A stretch of DNA of 64,000 bases from Engraulis encrasicolus (lineage: Eukaryota > Chordata > Actinopteri > Clupeiformes > Engraulidae): assembly GCF_034702125.1 (NCBI RefSeq), contig NC_085869.1:49123197-49187196 (forward strand), given 5' to 3'. The notes under the pieces were generated by a model that saw nothing but the letters and a program-made list of their open reading frames with translations, made no database searches and was not told the DNA's origin. Below, piece by piece: positions 35,556 to 42,154 of the stretch (the stretch's first letter is position 1; every line of letters starts with the position of its first letter). A program made the translations under genes and the position numbers.

Positions 35556-35655
35556 GGCATCCAACCCCCTGTATAAACAGCCCATTTCCACGCACGCAGT
35601 GGAGACCGTCTTCCAGATGCAGAGCAAGTCTTCCTTCAACGGGGGAGTCCACTGA
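23377..35655 (+). CDS. itgb5: Integrin beta-5, 3' half (five exons, partial gene)
   Basis: Integrin beta-5 pairs with alpha-v at the cell surface and binds RGD ligands such as vitronectin. Five exons joined by GT-AG introns give one continuous frame: 23377-23599, 25902-26002, 31714-31833, 34371-34537 and 35557-35655. In order they encode cysteine-rich I-EGF repeats, the beta-tail domain, a transmembrane helix, the membrane-proximal HDRREF motif and a tail with NPLY. Splice phases agree at every junction (1/2, 2/0-type carry-overs checked base by base). The tail start ASNPLY, the phrase RRE-F-ARFQ and the end NGG-VH match the beta-5 subtype rather than beta-3 or beta-6. The N-terminal PSI, hybrid, I-like and first EGF exons are not found in 1-23376 and must lie upstream. 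The gene is convergent with the coiled-coil gene at 38.7-42.1 kb. Paralogue assignment rests on remembered family features. Confidence 0.93.
23639..23860. mobile_element. Foldback MITE 40 bp after an itgb5 donor site
   Basis: GGGTCAAAGACGTACAAAAT at the left is mirrored at the right by the reverse complement GGGTCAAAGACGTGCAAAAT. The inverted similarity continues through GATACCTTCTGCTGACT to AACATGA, giving arms of about 75 bases around a 70-base loop. TTA lies next to both ends, which would fit a TWA-type target site, but one extra base on the left leaves the superfamily open. Confidence 0.8.
23905..23962. repeat. (ACT)/(AGT) palindromic trinucleotide patch
   Basis: TTACTACTAGTAGTAGT occurs twice with a short spacer. 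Each copy is itself a palindrome, and the two together form a larger inverted repeat. Confidence 0.8.
24118..24184. repeat. (ACT)n(GCT)n compound trinucleotide repeat
   Basis: About 13 ACT units pass directly into about nine GCT (CTG/CAG class) units, in an itgb5 intron. Confidence 0.95.
24185..25164. other. itgb5 intron, no feature
   Basis: No exon or repeat could be supported here. Confidence 0.5.
25165..25567. mobile_element. hAT-like MITE (403 bp) with 8-bp TSD
   Basis: The ends are TAGTGGTGTCAACAATGATC on the left and, in reverse complement, TAGTGGTGTGGATCGGCACT on the right. It is flanked by TCATCTAG (25157-25164) and TCATCTTG (25568-25575), a duplication with one mismatch. The interior carries repeated GGATC/GATCC and GAATCG motifs, including five tandem CGGAT units at 25456-25480. 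No coding capacity. Confidence 0.8.
25902..26002 (+). CDS. itgb5: itgb5 exon: EGF4 to beta-tail linker
   Basis: A 101-base exon between acceptor GTTTCTAG and donor A|GTAAGT. It encodes ECIECRLF followed by DNQTCQRQC and DEIITVETL, the start of the beta-tail domain. NQT is a possible N-glycosylation sequon at a place where mammalian beta-5 also has NQTC. Four cysteines are present. The frame joins the preceding exon through a split arginine codon and the next exon through a split lysine codon. Confidence 0.94.
26512..26702. repeat. TG/CG microsatellite with a 12-bp minisatellite
   Basis: Imperfect TG, then four copies of GTGCCTGTGCGT at about 26587-26641, then (GTGC)n. Confidence 0.9.
26703..27430. 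other. itgb5 intron, no gene
   Basis: Open frames overlapping the TG tract are artefacts. No other support was found. Confidence 0.5.
27440..27515 (-). repeat. Diverged copy of the hammerhead-like repeat
   Basis: On the minus strand, TTTGATGAAGACGCCATGTC is followed by GAAATGTTAGACTTGCA. The order GATGA, short GAC/GTC hairpin, GAAA-YGTT, GAC matches both arms of the foldback at 35102-35228. Confidence 0.6.
27781..27912. repeat. Purine-rich tract ending in (GAAA)n
   Basis: Irregular GAAGGA/GAAAGA passes into about twelve pure GAAA units at 27863-27910. A polypurine tract able in principle to form triplex DNA. Confidence 0.95.
28130..28480. repeat. Pyrimidine-rich tract with TCTCTTCTCT subunits
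   Basis: Tandem variants of TTGCATCTCTTCTCTTCTC recur at 28175-28230, then degenerate CT-rich DNA. Confidence 0.9.
28709..28872. repeat. (CA)n microsatellite
   Basis: Interrupted CA with GGACACAC/CGCACA, then pure CA to 28872 and a GAGAGA end. Confidence 0.96.
28873..29430. other. itgb5 intron, no gene
   Basis: Nothing supported. Confidence 0.5.
29431..29526. repeat. (TC)n microsatellite
   Basis: TC repeats with one GT interruption, directly abutting the 3' tail of the LINE relic. Confidence 0.97.
29694..29822. repeat. (CA)n tract inside the LINE 3' UTR
   Basis: Interrupted CA/CCCA repeats. Confidence 0.9.
30063..30154. repeat. Strong G-quadruplex-type G-run cluster
   Basis: Six consecutive runs of three to six G separated by one or two bases occur at 30069-30107, and a 12-G run lies near 30146. 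It is on the plus strand, opposite to the LINE's sense. Confidence 0.85.
30770..30895. repeat. CT-rich tracts
   Basis: (CT)n at 30774-30792 and 30866-30889, with degenerate CT sequence between. Confidence 0.9.
31714..31833 (+). CDS. itgb5: itgb5 exon: beta-tail domain
   Basis: A 120-base exon between acceptor CTCTTGCAG and donor G|GTGGGT. It encodes [13 protein letters not shown], then [10 protein letters not shown] and ending LTALQEP, the extracellular membrane-proximal beta-tail domain of integrin beta subunits. The pattern LCxxKTxxDCVMxFTY is typical of beta-3/beta-5. The flanking introns are 5.7 kb and 2.5 kb. Confidence 0.94.
31834..32628. other. itgb5 intron, no gene
   Basis: Nothing supported. 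Confidence 0.5.
32629..32651. repeat. Poly(T) run
   Basis: About 23 T, possibly a retroelement tail on the minus strand. Confidence 0.9.
33001..33248. mobile_element. hAT-like MITE copy interrupted by a SINE tail
   Basis: It begins CAGTAAATTAACACCAGCCA and ends AAGTTAATTTGGAGCCTTG, a degenerate CAGGGCTC-AAATTAAC type inverted repeat. AATGCTGGTGAAAAT, TTAGTGAGTG, TTTGGCTAGTAAGAT and ATTTTGGCTAGTGATGAA are shared with the copy at 58598-58786. Confidence 0.65.
33056..33128 (+). mobile_element. SINE 3' fragment nested in the MITE
   Basis: CTCCCCACTCACTTCCTGTC and TTCACTGTCCTATCAAATAA with an A-rich tail match the 3' part of the SINE family at 52609, 57474 and elsewhere. It replaces the middle of the hAT-like element relative to the 58.6 kb copy. 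Confidence 0.75.
33249..34080. other. itgb5 intron, no gene
   Basis: Dispersed ACACATGT motifs near 33590-33740; nothing else supported. Confidence 0.45.
34110..34245. repeat. AT-rich low-complexity patch
   Basis: ATATATAT and TTATTTATTAAT repeats, 130 bases before the transmembrane exon. Confidence 0.9.
34371..34537 (+). CDS. itgb5: itgb5 exon: transmembrane helix and membrane-proximal tail
   Basis: A 167-base exon from acceptor TTTGACCAG to donor ATG|GTGAGT. After ECGAAPDAM it encodes a hydrophobic stretch of about 23 residues (from TVLLAVVG to LLAIW), then [15 protein letters not shown]. The latter is the conserved membrane-proximal segment that clasps the alpha subunit and contacts talin. 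The exon ends ARYEM, in phase 0. Reading through the donor gives about 13 extra residues and then a stop, so intron retention would remove the NPLY motif. Confidence 0.96.
34559..34632. repeat. (GAGT)n tetranucleotide repeat just after the transmembrane-exon donor
   Basis: GAGC/GAGT units begin 22 bases after donor GTGAGT at 34538. Each GTGAGT in the array is itself a consensus 5' splice site, giving more than ten decoys. Confidence 0.97.
35102..35228. repeat. Foldback repeat with hammerhead-ribozyme-like motif in both arms
   Basis: Two arms of about 60 bases are near-perfect inverted copies around a loop of about five bases. Each arm, read outward, carries CTGATGA, then a GACC-(loop)-GGTC stem, then GAAACG, then ATGACCTGAAT and ATTTTCAAAGC. 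CUGAUGA...GAAA is the conserved core of hammerhead ribozymes, but here one extra A lies between GA and the stem. It lies in the last itgb5 intron. Confidence 0.8.
35496..35554. repeat. (TC)n tract forming the acceptor of the last itgb5 exon
   Basis: 59 bases of pure TC run straight into AG|GCATCC. The microsatellite is the polypyrimidine tract, and no other AG lies between it and the exon. Confidence 0.97.
35557..35655 (+). CDS. itgb5: itgb5 last coding exon: NPLY cytoplasmic tail and stop
   Basis: The exon encodes 32 residues and TGA. It starts [19 protein letters not shown] and ends NGGVH. NPLY is the talin/PTB-binding NPxY motif. The region where beta-5 of mammals, from memory, has a second tyrosine motif (NKSY) reads SKSSF here, so the distal tyrosine appears to be phenylalanine. 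The acceptor is CTAG directly after a 59-base (TC)n tract, which must serve as its polypyrimidine tract. Confidence 0.95.
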   Translation, partial: ASNPLYKQPISTHAVETVFQMQSKSSFNGGVH

Positions 35656-38422
35656 AGCCCCCCCAGACCAGAGGGGGGGGGTGGACAGGGGCACGGCAGG
35701 ACCGGTCCAAGAAAATGGGGATGGGGTGGGGGTTAATTTTTTGGAGGAAAAAGAAAGAGACTGGAGAAGGACTTGAGTGATGGAACCCATCCTCATTCAA
35801 CCACATTTGTGACTGCGATTCCAGAAACACCTGTTGTTTTTTTTTTTTTTTTTCTCCTGGCGCCTATTTTCAATGCATAACTTTTTATTTAGTGGTGTCA
35901 TTATGGGACTGACTGACGAACTGATAGCAGCTCAAGTGATTTTGCAGCAGTGGAGTAAGAGAAATGGTGTCGTGAATAGTCATCCATGCCCTTCACAAGG
36001 AACGTCATTATTCACTGAACGTCTGAATGAATTTGCAGCTGCTCTGTTTTTGTAAAAGAACTATAAAGAACCATCTGCACATCCAGAGAGAACCTGCAGT
36101 AAAAAAAAAAAAAAATAGAAGAAGAAAGGATCTTCAGTGTGGAACTTTTGAACGAGTGACATTTGCCAAATTTTTCGTGCATACATACACACACACACAA
36201 TGTCTGCCGTAATTGATGCACTGTACATTGAGCTGTACAGCCCTAATGAGGCATTGATTTTTTTTTCCTAGTTCGTATGTATATATTTTTTTAAAGCTGT
36301 GCCTTTCACGGGATGCATCCTTAATCTTGTCACAGTAGAAGATAACCCTGCCACCACAGCAGACCGACATCCGCCGACTGGACTGCTTCAAGTAGACTCA
36401 GACAATACTACTTTGCAGTCATCACTCTTGACATACTTGGTACTAATGTAACAATGAGCAATAGATCCTCTTGACTCTGTGGTTTTTGCACATTAGATGA
36501 TGTTTGTACTGCTCATAAAGCAATAACCACTCATAAGAATATCATTCATTCATTCATTCACTGTATCATGTTTTTATTGGTACTACGATTGTGGAGTCTA
36601 AGTGCTGCCACTACCCTCCTTTGTGTTGAATTAGATTTGACCATAGATGTAGTCGACAAAGGGGGGTGGGGGTCGTGACTTGGGTTCACTTAACTTGGGT
36701 GCCACTCAATTCTTCATTCATAAGAGCTTGACTTTGGGTTGTGTGTGACAGAAGATGTGCTTTCTGATGGATGTAGAGTTACAGTAGTTGATCAACTGTG
36801 TGGCTTGTGTGTGCGTGTCTGTGTCTGTGCGCGCACCTGCGTGTGTCTGTGTGCATGCCAGTGTGTTTGCGTGTGCGTTTTGACATGGCTTGTTGCTTGG
36901 TTTGTGTATGCATGCTTTCTGTAGAAACATGTTTACACGTTCCAGATGCTAAGCCTCCCTTCCTCCCTCCCCTTCTTCCTCCCAACCTTCCCAAAGTAAG
37001 ACTACCAATAGGTGAAGCAATTGTTGTGGACAGGCTGTTCAACTAACACATGTGCTCCATCGCACGTTGCCAGAGGAGGAGAGGGAGAGAGAGCTATCCC
37101 ACCTCCTCTCTCCCTTCTCCCTTCAGATGGGACTGGCCAAACACATCTGGCCTGCTATGATCATCACTGGCACATCCAGGCTCCAGCCTGCTCCAGGACA
37201 GGCAGCAGAAACCTCAGAAATGTTTTTCAACGTCTTAAAAGCTTTGAATATTGAGGAGTAGTATGTGTATGTTTCTGTCTGTAATGTGTGGATACATGTG
37301 TAAGCTTGGGAGGGTGTAGAAACAATAGGCTTGTGAATTGACTGTGTGCATGCATGTGTGTGTATGTGTGTGTAAGTGATGACTGGCCCCTTTCATTCCT
37401 CGTCACCCAGATGGTTGACATCATATAGAGACCTCAGGTGGAAGTCAAACTACTTCCTCGCATCATTTCCTGCTGCTTGTTAGCCAGGCCACACCCTCCT
37501 AGTTCAGCATTGCTTCTAGTCAGGCCAAGAGCAATGTAAATATCGTTTCTGATCTCCAGAAAAATTGGGACGTCCACCCACTTTGTCAGAAAACAGTCAA
37601 CCAGTAGCAAACCTAGGGAGGCGGGTCAACCATGCCGTTTGGGAAACGTTAATTGTTATGCCCTTGGTCAGACCAAATCTCAAAGAGATTTGAAAGTCGA
37701 TGATAATCAGGCTAGCTGCTTGGGGCCTTTTGCCTCTTGTGACACTCTGCCTCTGTGGAGAAAGCAATACAGGCAATTAAGTTTCCCCGCCGTCAACGCA
37801 GTCAGAGCAACTTTTTTGGCGGGGTGGCTTTCCCCCATTCAACATCCCGATTGCAAAAGGCATAATGACCTTTGCATTTGTGCTCTTGTCAGATATCGAA
37901 TATATAACTTTGATCATTGATGACGTCGAGCCTTGCATCACAAGGCCACAAGCAGCAGGAAAGGATGGTGAGGGACTAGATTGAGTTACACCCCTCGTGT
38001 TTACTGGTCTCTTTGGTGCCAGGCATGAAGCACTGCCACACTTTTGAAGTGTTCATATTCCCAGGTCAAAGGTCATCATTGTCCGTGTACAGACATCCTT
38101 TCATCATGAATGGATTAACACTAAGCACAGAGTTATACACAGCACAATATTACAGTTTACCCAATAAATGGAAAAGTGCAGGGTAACATCTTTTCTCCTT
38201 GTCTGTCGTCATTGTCTGCCATCCAGAGGGTGTTTGTTACGTAATTTGCAACATAATATGAAACGAGATGGCTCCCATGGTTTATATTAAAATCCCATTG
38301 TTAATTCATTGATGCAAATTCACCAACATGCTGCTTGAAATGAGTATTAATAAATGTTCTAAGGTTTTTACAGTAATGGGTGTGTGTACCCAAATGCATC
38401 ACACGGATCACAAGGTGTGGGG
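35656..38422 (+). other. itgb5 3' UTR and convergent intergenic stretch
   Basis: No further coding sequence is seen after the itgb5 stop. The stretch has a G-rich start, a T-run at 35832-35853, an A-run at 36100-36114, a short (CATT)n at 36541-36561 and imperfect TG tracts near 36800-36890 and 37340-37375. Candidate plus-strand polyadenylation hexamers are AATAAA at 38163-38168 and 38349-38354, and ATTAAA at 38286-38291. I cannot tell where the itgb5 transcript really ends. A possible fish MITE lies at about 37480-37725, with GCTAGCC-like ends, but I could not define its boundaries. Confidence 0.5.
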
Positions 38423-38440
38423 TTTATTTAGGGGTTTATT
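38423..38440 (-). terminator. Two polyadenylation signals of the coiled-coil gene
   Basis: TTTATT at 38423-38428 and 38435-38440 on the plus strand is AATAAA on the minus strand, twice within 18 bases and about 220 bases past the stop. Their place just beyond the end of the frame supports the gene model. Confidence 0.6.
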
Positions 38441-38658
38441 GGTGTGGAAAACATGGGGAGGACAGACAGACACGTGGAAACAGGGGGCAGAGACAAGAGG
38501 GGAGAGAGAGGAGAAAAGGGAGAGGACAAGAGGGGGGGGTGGAGGGCAGAGGACAGGCACATAGGGACAGAAGGAGGGAAGACAAAGAGACATGGGGAAC
38601 AGAAGAGGAAGGGCAATGGACAGAGGAGAGAGGACAGGCACACAGATATAGAGAGTGT

Positions 38659-39044
38659 TCAGTCGCCTGTTGCCGATCTCCAGAAGCAAGACATGAGGCT
38701 GCAGCTCGAACGCCCTCCTCTCTCACGCCTCTCTCTCCTCATCTGCCTCTCTGCCTCCCTCTTTTCCTCTCTCGTCCTCTTTCTGGCTGCTTTTTCTGCC
38801 TCTTTTTTTTCCTTCTCTTCTCTCTTCTTCTGCGCCTTGGCGGCTGCCCTCATCCTCTTCTCTGCCTCCTTCCTCAGCTGCTGTTCTAGTCTCTCCCTCT
38901 GCTTCTCTGCGGCAGCTTGCAGCTTCTCCTCTTTCTTGAGGAACTTGTCCTCCAGGCTGCTATCTCAAATTGAGCATCGAGCTCCCTCTCTTTCTGAGCA
39001 TGTTTCCTCACTTGCTTCTCTATGGCGTCTTTGTGCAGGAAAGC
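38659..39044 (-). CDS. Coiled-coil gene, exon 4 with one-base frameshift
   Basis: Acceptor ATTTTAG opens a frame starting AFLHKDAIEKQVRKHAQ, rich in Lys/Glu. After about 27 codons this frame loses its coiled-coil character and meets TAG at 38888-38886. The neighbouring frame then carries an unbroken Glu/Lys/Arg/Ala coiled coil (KRMRAAAKAQKKREEKEKK) down to TGA at 38661-38659, ending CSLMSCFWRSATGD. The exon is 386 bases, one short of a multiple of three. The switch lies between 38972 and 38899, most simply a lost base near 38961-38968. It could be a sequencing error, a strain allele, or the sign of a decaying gene. Confidence 0.7.
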
Positions 39045-42000
39045 CTAAAATAATTTTGTGAAAGAAAGGTAAATATAGTAGGTATTCTACTATTACTACT
39101 GCTATAAGTAGTAATATAGTAGTAGTAGCAAAAGCACTGTTAGTAATTATTAAATGTGAGATGTTAAATGTTATATTATTATGGGCCTATCAGTGCCCAG
39201 GTGGAAGTGTAATGTTTTGCAAGATCAGCTGTGTGTGTGCGCAGCTAGTTCTGTACCTGTAGATGGTCATTCAGGACGGGCCTGTTTCCCTGCACCTTCC
39301 TCCACTGCTCTCGAAGGCCCCATGTGAGGAACACCTGGGGGGTGTTGCTATCTCCTGCTGCCATAGGAGCCTGAGGAGTGCACACACACACACACACAAC
39401 TCATGATTGCCTGTTCCTTCCTCTATGTTGAAGGCTTTCTGCTGTTAGACAGCAGCGCTGAGCATTTATATAGCACATATTCATATAGCACATATTTATA
39501 TAGCACATTGTGTGGTTCCAAGGTCCAACAGTAGCCTATTTCTACCCTTGATACCTGTGAGCCAAATTCGCCATCCCCTCCTCCCCTAGTATCACCTTCA
39601 ATTTCAATAGGGGCTTGTGTGGTCCACTGTGCTATGTAAGCTTATCTATCGCCGCCTACCAGGCCAAGACCCAGGGGTCCAAGAACCAAGCGGGCCCGGA
39701 AGCCAGACCCTTAACGCTACAAAAAAAAAAAGACACTTTTGGTCTAACATTTTTTGTCTATATAATATAAAATTGCACTTTTAATTACCTTTTTTCACAT
39801 TTTCTCAGGGGAGAAACCCCTAATACACCAACGAGAAAGGCTCTGACATCTTCGCTAAACACCCACATGTTTTTGAACCTCACGATTCCATTGAGAGGGG
39901 GTCTTTCTTGTTCTCTATAATATCAGCCCTAACACTATCCCTCCTTTAGCAGCACCCTCCATTTCAATAGGGGCTCACAGTGCTATCCATGTTGCCGCCT
40001 ATACAGGTAGTATACGCTGTAACCACTATTCCTCCCTTAGCATCTCCTTCCATTTCAATAGGGGCTTGTGTGGTCCATGGTGCGATATGTCCATGTCACC
40101 ACCACCTACAGTATAAAATTAGCCCTATCACTATCCCTCCCTTAGCAGAGCCCTCCGTTTCAAAAGGATGTGAGTATACTGTATGCACTGTCTTTCCTTA
40201 CCTCCATCCACCTGTCTGCCTGCTCCCTCAGGTCAGCCATGAGCTGCTGCTTGTGGGCGGCGCTGGTGGCGTCGCCGTCCACCACCAGGGTGCCGCTCCA
40301 GGCCTTGACTCTCTCCAGCACCAGGCCCATCCCTTCTCCTTTCTCCTGGTCCTGGAGCTGCTCCAGATCGGGGCCCATGGTGGAGCTTCCTGGCAGCCCC
40401 ATGGCAGAGTCCTCTGGCTGGGTGATGGCGTCCTCCGGCTGGGTGATGGCGTGCTCTGGCTGGGTGATAGCTTGCTCTGGCTGGGTGGAGGAGTGCTCTG
40501 TCTGGGTGATGGCGTGCTCTGGCTGGGTGATGGCGTGCTCTGGCTGGGTGATGGCGTGCTCTGGCTGGGTGGAGTGCTCTGGCTGGGTGATGGCGTGCTC
40601 TGGCTGGGTGGCGGTGTGGTCTGCCTGGGTGGTGGTGTGGTCTGCCTGGGCGATGGCGTGCCTCCCCTGGATGGGGGCCATTCGCAGTAGGGTGGCCTGG
40701 TGGCAGACCTCCTGGGCCTCCTGGGCCAGCTGCAGGAGGGAGGCCTGGAGCCTCCGGCGCTCCTCTTGCCGGGCGGCCTCCGCAGCAGCCAGCAGTGAGG
40801 CCCTGTCGATCTGCCACTTGGCCTCATCAGCCTCATTGGAGGCAGCCAGATTACTGCGGGACACACACACACACACACTCTCTGATCTACTAATACTCTA
40901 CTGTACTCTAGTAGCATATCTGTATCTATATTAGCCTATTACACACCTGCCATTTGGTCTCATCTTCATTGGAAACAGTCAGGTCACTGTGGTAGACACA
41001 TACACGCCTACACACTCTGATCTACACTAGAACGCTGTACTCTTTTTTATCTGTAGGCCTACTGTAGGGTCTACTCCGAACTCTGGCGACGTGTGCAGCT
41101 GTCGACTTCGAAGGCCGTTATCCCACGTTATCCCACATCTGCCGTAGCCTACTTTTTCAGGTGTAGGTAGGATTTTTTAAATAGCCTATTTGGTCTTACT
41201 TAGACGCGTCTAGAATCTTCGTTTGGAATGCCGATGTTGTGATCACTTAATTTTCTGTAGATGATGTGCATGGTTTCAACAGCGTTGTCCCAGATACCAT
41301 CGGCATTCCAAACGAAGATTCTATGCGCGTCTAACCTAGTTGCACACTAGACGTCTGACCGGTTCCATGGAATTAATTAATGGTCACCATCAGCCGATTT
41401 ATTTACCATTTTCTATGTTAAAAAGGGGAGGGATGGCTCATCTTACCCCGTGGTTCAACTTACCGTTGTTCAACAGGTTCAAACGTTTGCCCCTGCGCAC
41501 CCCCTTGTAGCAATGTGGTTCTCGCACCCCCTAAACGAATGTTTTTGTGTGCTGAATGAATGGATTCACTGCACAAATCATTGCACCTTATGCAGAGTCA
41601 TTCGAGGAATCGTTGGAATGGGAACTATATCCGCCATTGCTTAATTCAGCTCGCGCACCCCTTTGTGCTCGCACCCCAGTTTGGGAAACCCTGGATAGCC
41701 TACTCAGAGAATGGTTACCATGCTCTGGCCTACTCTACTCACGTTGGCCTGCGATATTCACCGGATTCTATTCTTCTCTATTCCAATCAAATGTTATCAT
41801 ATTCTATTCCTTTACATTCTATTCGCTTATTTACACACATACACATAGGCTGGCTATCCTATTCTATTCACATCTATTGCTCGCTTATACACGCACGCAT
41901 GCAGTTGCGCACGGCACGCACCTGATTTCCTCATGGAAATTCAGCGTAGTGCGGTTCCAGGCCTCTTGCACCTCCTGGTCTTCCTCATTCATCTCCGTTA

Positions 42001-42070
42001 AGACCCGCAGCACATCCTGCAGCACCGCCGGGGTCAGGGAGCCCATAAGGTCGGGCGGTATACGGTCCAT
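38659..42070 (-). CDS. Unnamed coiled-coil protein with heptapeptide VNTR (four coding exons, frameshift in last)
   Basis: Four minus-strand exons (42070-41922, 40853-40202, 39370-39257, 39044-38659) join in frame through GT-AG introns. They predict about 433 residues if a one-base break in the last exon is ignored. Residues 1-50 are acidic and helical. Residues 51-114 are an Ala/Glu/Arg/Gln-rich coiled coil. Residues 115-197 are twelve copies of a His-Ala-Ile-Thr-Gln-Pro-Glu heptapeptide. Residues 198-305 are mixed, with the phrase FLTWGLREQW. The end is a very basic Glu/Lys/Arg coiled coil closing with a cysteine-containing tail. A TATA box lies 85 bases upstream of the ATG, and two AATAAA signals lie about 220 bases after the stop. 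I do not recognise the family and give no function. It is convergent with itgb5. Read literally, the frame stops at 38886. Confidence 0.75.
39257..39370 (-). CDS. Coiled-coil gene, exon 3
   Basis: A 114-base exon (38 codons, phase 0 at both ends) read on the minus strand between acceptor CTCCTCAG and donor CTACAG|GTACAG. It encodes APMAAGDSNTPQVFLTWG and LREQWRKVQGNRP. It has no ATG-led open frame of its own length and is recognised by its splice signals and its in-frame fit between exons 2 and 4. Confidence 0.7.
39440..40170. repeat. Diverged tandem repeats in intron 2 of the coiled-coil gene
   Basis: The phrase CCATTTCAATAGGGGCT and its neighbours (CCCTCCCTTAGCA upstream, CCGCCTA downstream) recur near 39598, 39959, 40050 and, more damaged, 40152. 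At 39460-39510 a smaller repeat of TATAGCACAT occurs three times. An A-run lies at 39721-39731. Confidence 0.7.
40202..40853 (-). CDS. Coiled-coil gene, exon 2 with coding minisatellite
   Basis: A 652-base exon open from end to end on the minus strand. The acceptor is CCCGCAG, preceded by a short (GT)n tract instead of a good pyrimidine tract. The donor is GAG|GTAAGG. It encodes a helical segment rich in Ala, Glu, Arg and Gln, then the heptapeptide repeat, then LEQLQDQEKGEG and QQLMADLREQADRW. Frame is kept through all repeat units, including one unit of 18 rather than 21 bases, which points to selection on the protein. Confidence 0.8.
40412..40660 (-). repeat. Coding 21-bp minisatellite (heptapeptide x12)
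   Basis: Twelve head-to-tail units of about 21 bases encode variants of HAITQPE. Variation is at positions 1-3 (HTTTQAD, HSSTQPE, QAITQPE, DAITQPE). One unit is 18 bases long. All changes keep the reading frame. It lies wholly inside exon 2 of the coiled-coil gene. Confidence 0.95.
40943..41065 (-). pseudogene. Tandem copy of the exon 2 5' edge (exon-like fragment 40986-40947)
   Basis: On the minus strand, CACAG|TGACCTG through AAATGGCAG|GTGTGT closely resembles the acceptor and first 13 codons of exon 2 (SNLAASNEADEAKWQ compared with SDLTVSNEDETKWQ). The flanking TCTGATCTAC and TGTACTCT motifs are duplicated too, so about 130 bases were copied in tandem. The 40-base fragment keeps an acceptor and has a new donor-like GT, but it would end in phase 0 and cannot precede exon 2 in frame. 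Confidence 0.7.
41201..41333. repeat. 36-bp near-perfect inverted repeat with 61-base loop
   Basis: The left arm is 41201-41236 and the right arm 41298-41333, with two mismatches in 36. The outer part TAGACGCG and the inner GAATCTTCGTTTGGAATGCC are fully paired. TA at both ends could be a Tc1/mariner-type target site. It lies in intron 1 of the coiled-coil gene. Confidence 0.85.
41460..41698 (-). mobile_element. One-ended hAT-like fragment
   Basis: On the minus strand it starts CAGGGTTTCCCAAACTGGGG, a typical hAT MITE terminus, followed by GTGCGAGCACAAAGGGG. No matching far end was found, so it is probably truncated. Confidence 0.4.
41922..42070 (-). CDS. Coiled-coil gene, exon 1 (start codon)
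   Basis: The ATG at 42070-42068 opens a frame beginning MDRIPPDLMGSLTP and continuing with an acidic helical stretch (EMNEEDQEVQEAW). It ends at a splice donor read on the minus strand as AATCAG|GTGCGT. An earlier ATG at 42075 runs into TGA at once, so it is not the start. The exon carries 49 codons plus two bases, which pair with the single leading base of exon 2. Confidence 0.75.
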
Positions 42071-42154
42071 CACATGAAACTTGCACTATCTCACTGGGAT
42101 AATTTTTCACTCAGATCGTGCTTCACTAAATGATGCTGGAATGTTGACTGTCTG

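Noticed and set aside
38380..39061. Plus-strand frames over 38.4-39.1 kb as a gene
   Set aside because: They are shadows of the minus-strand coiled-coil exon; Leu/Ser-rich composition comes from Glu/Lys codons read in reverse.
40412..40660. CRISPR array
   Set aside because: Units are contiguous without spacers, lie in a eukaryotic exon and keep coding frame. The other arrays here also lack unique spacers.
40160..40934. Plus-strand repeat protein over the minisatellite
   Set aside because: The minisatellite is open on several frames. Only the minus-strand frame is flanked by fitting splice sites and joins exons 1 and 3.
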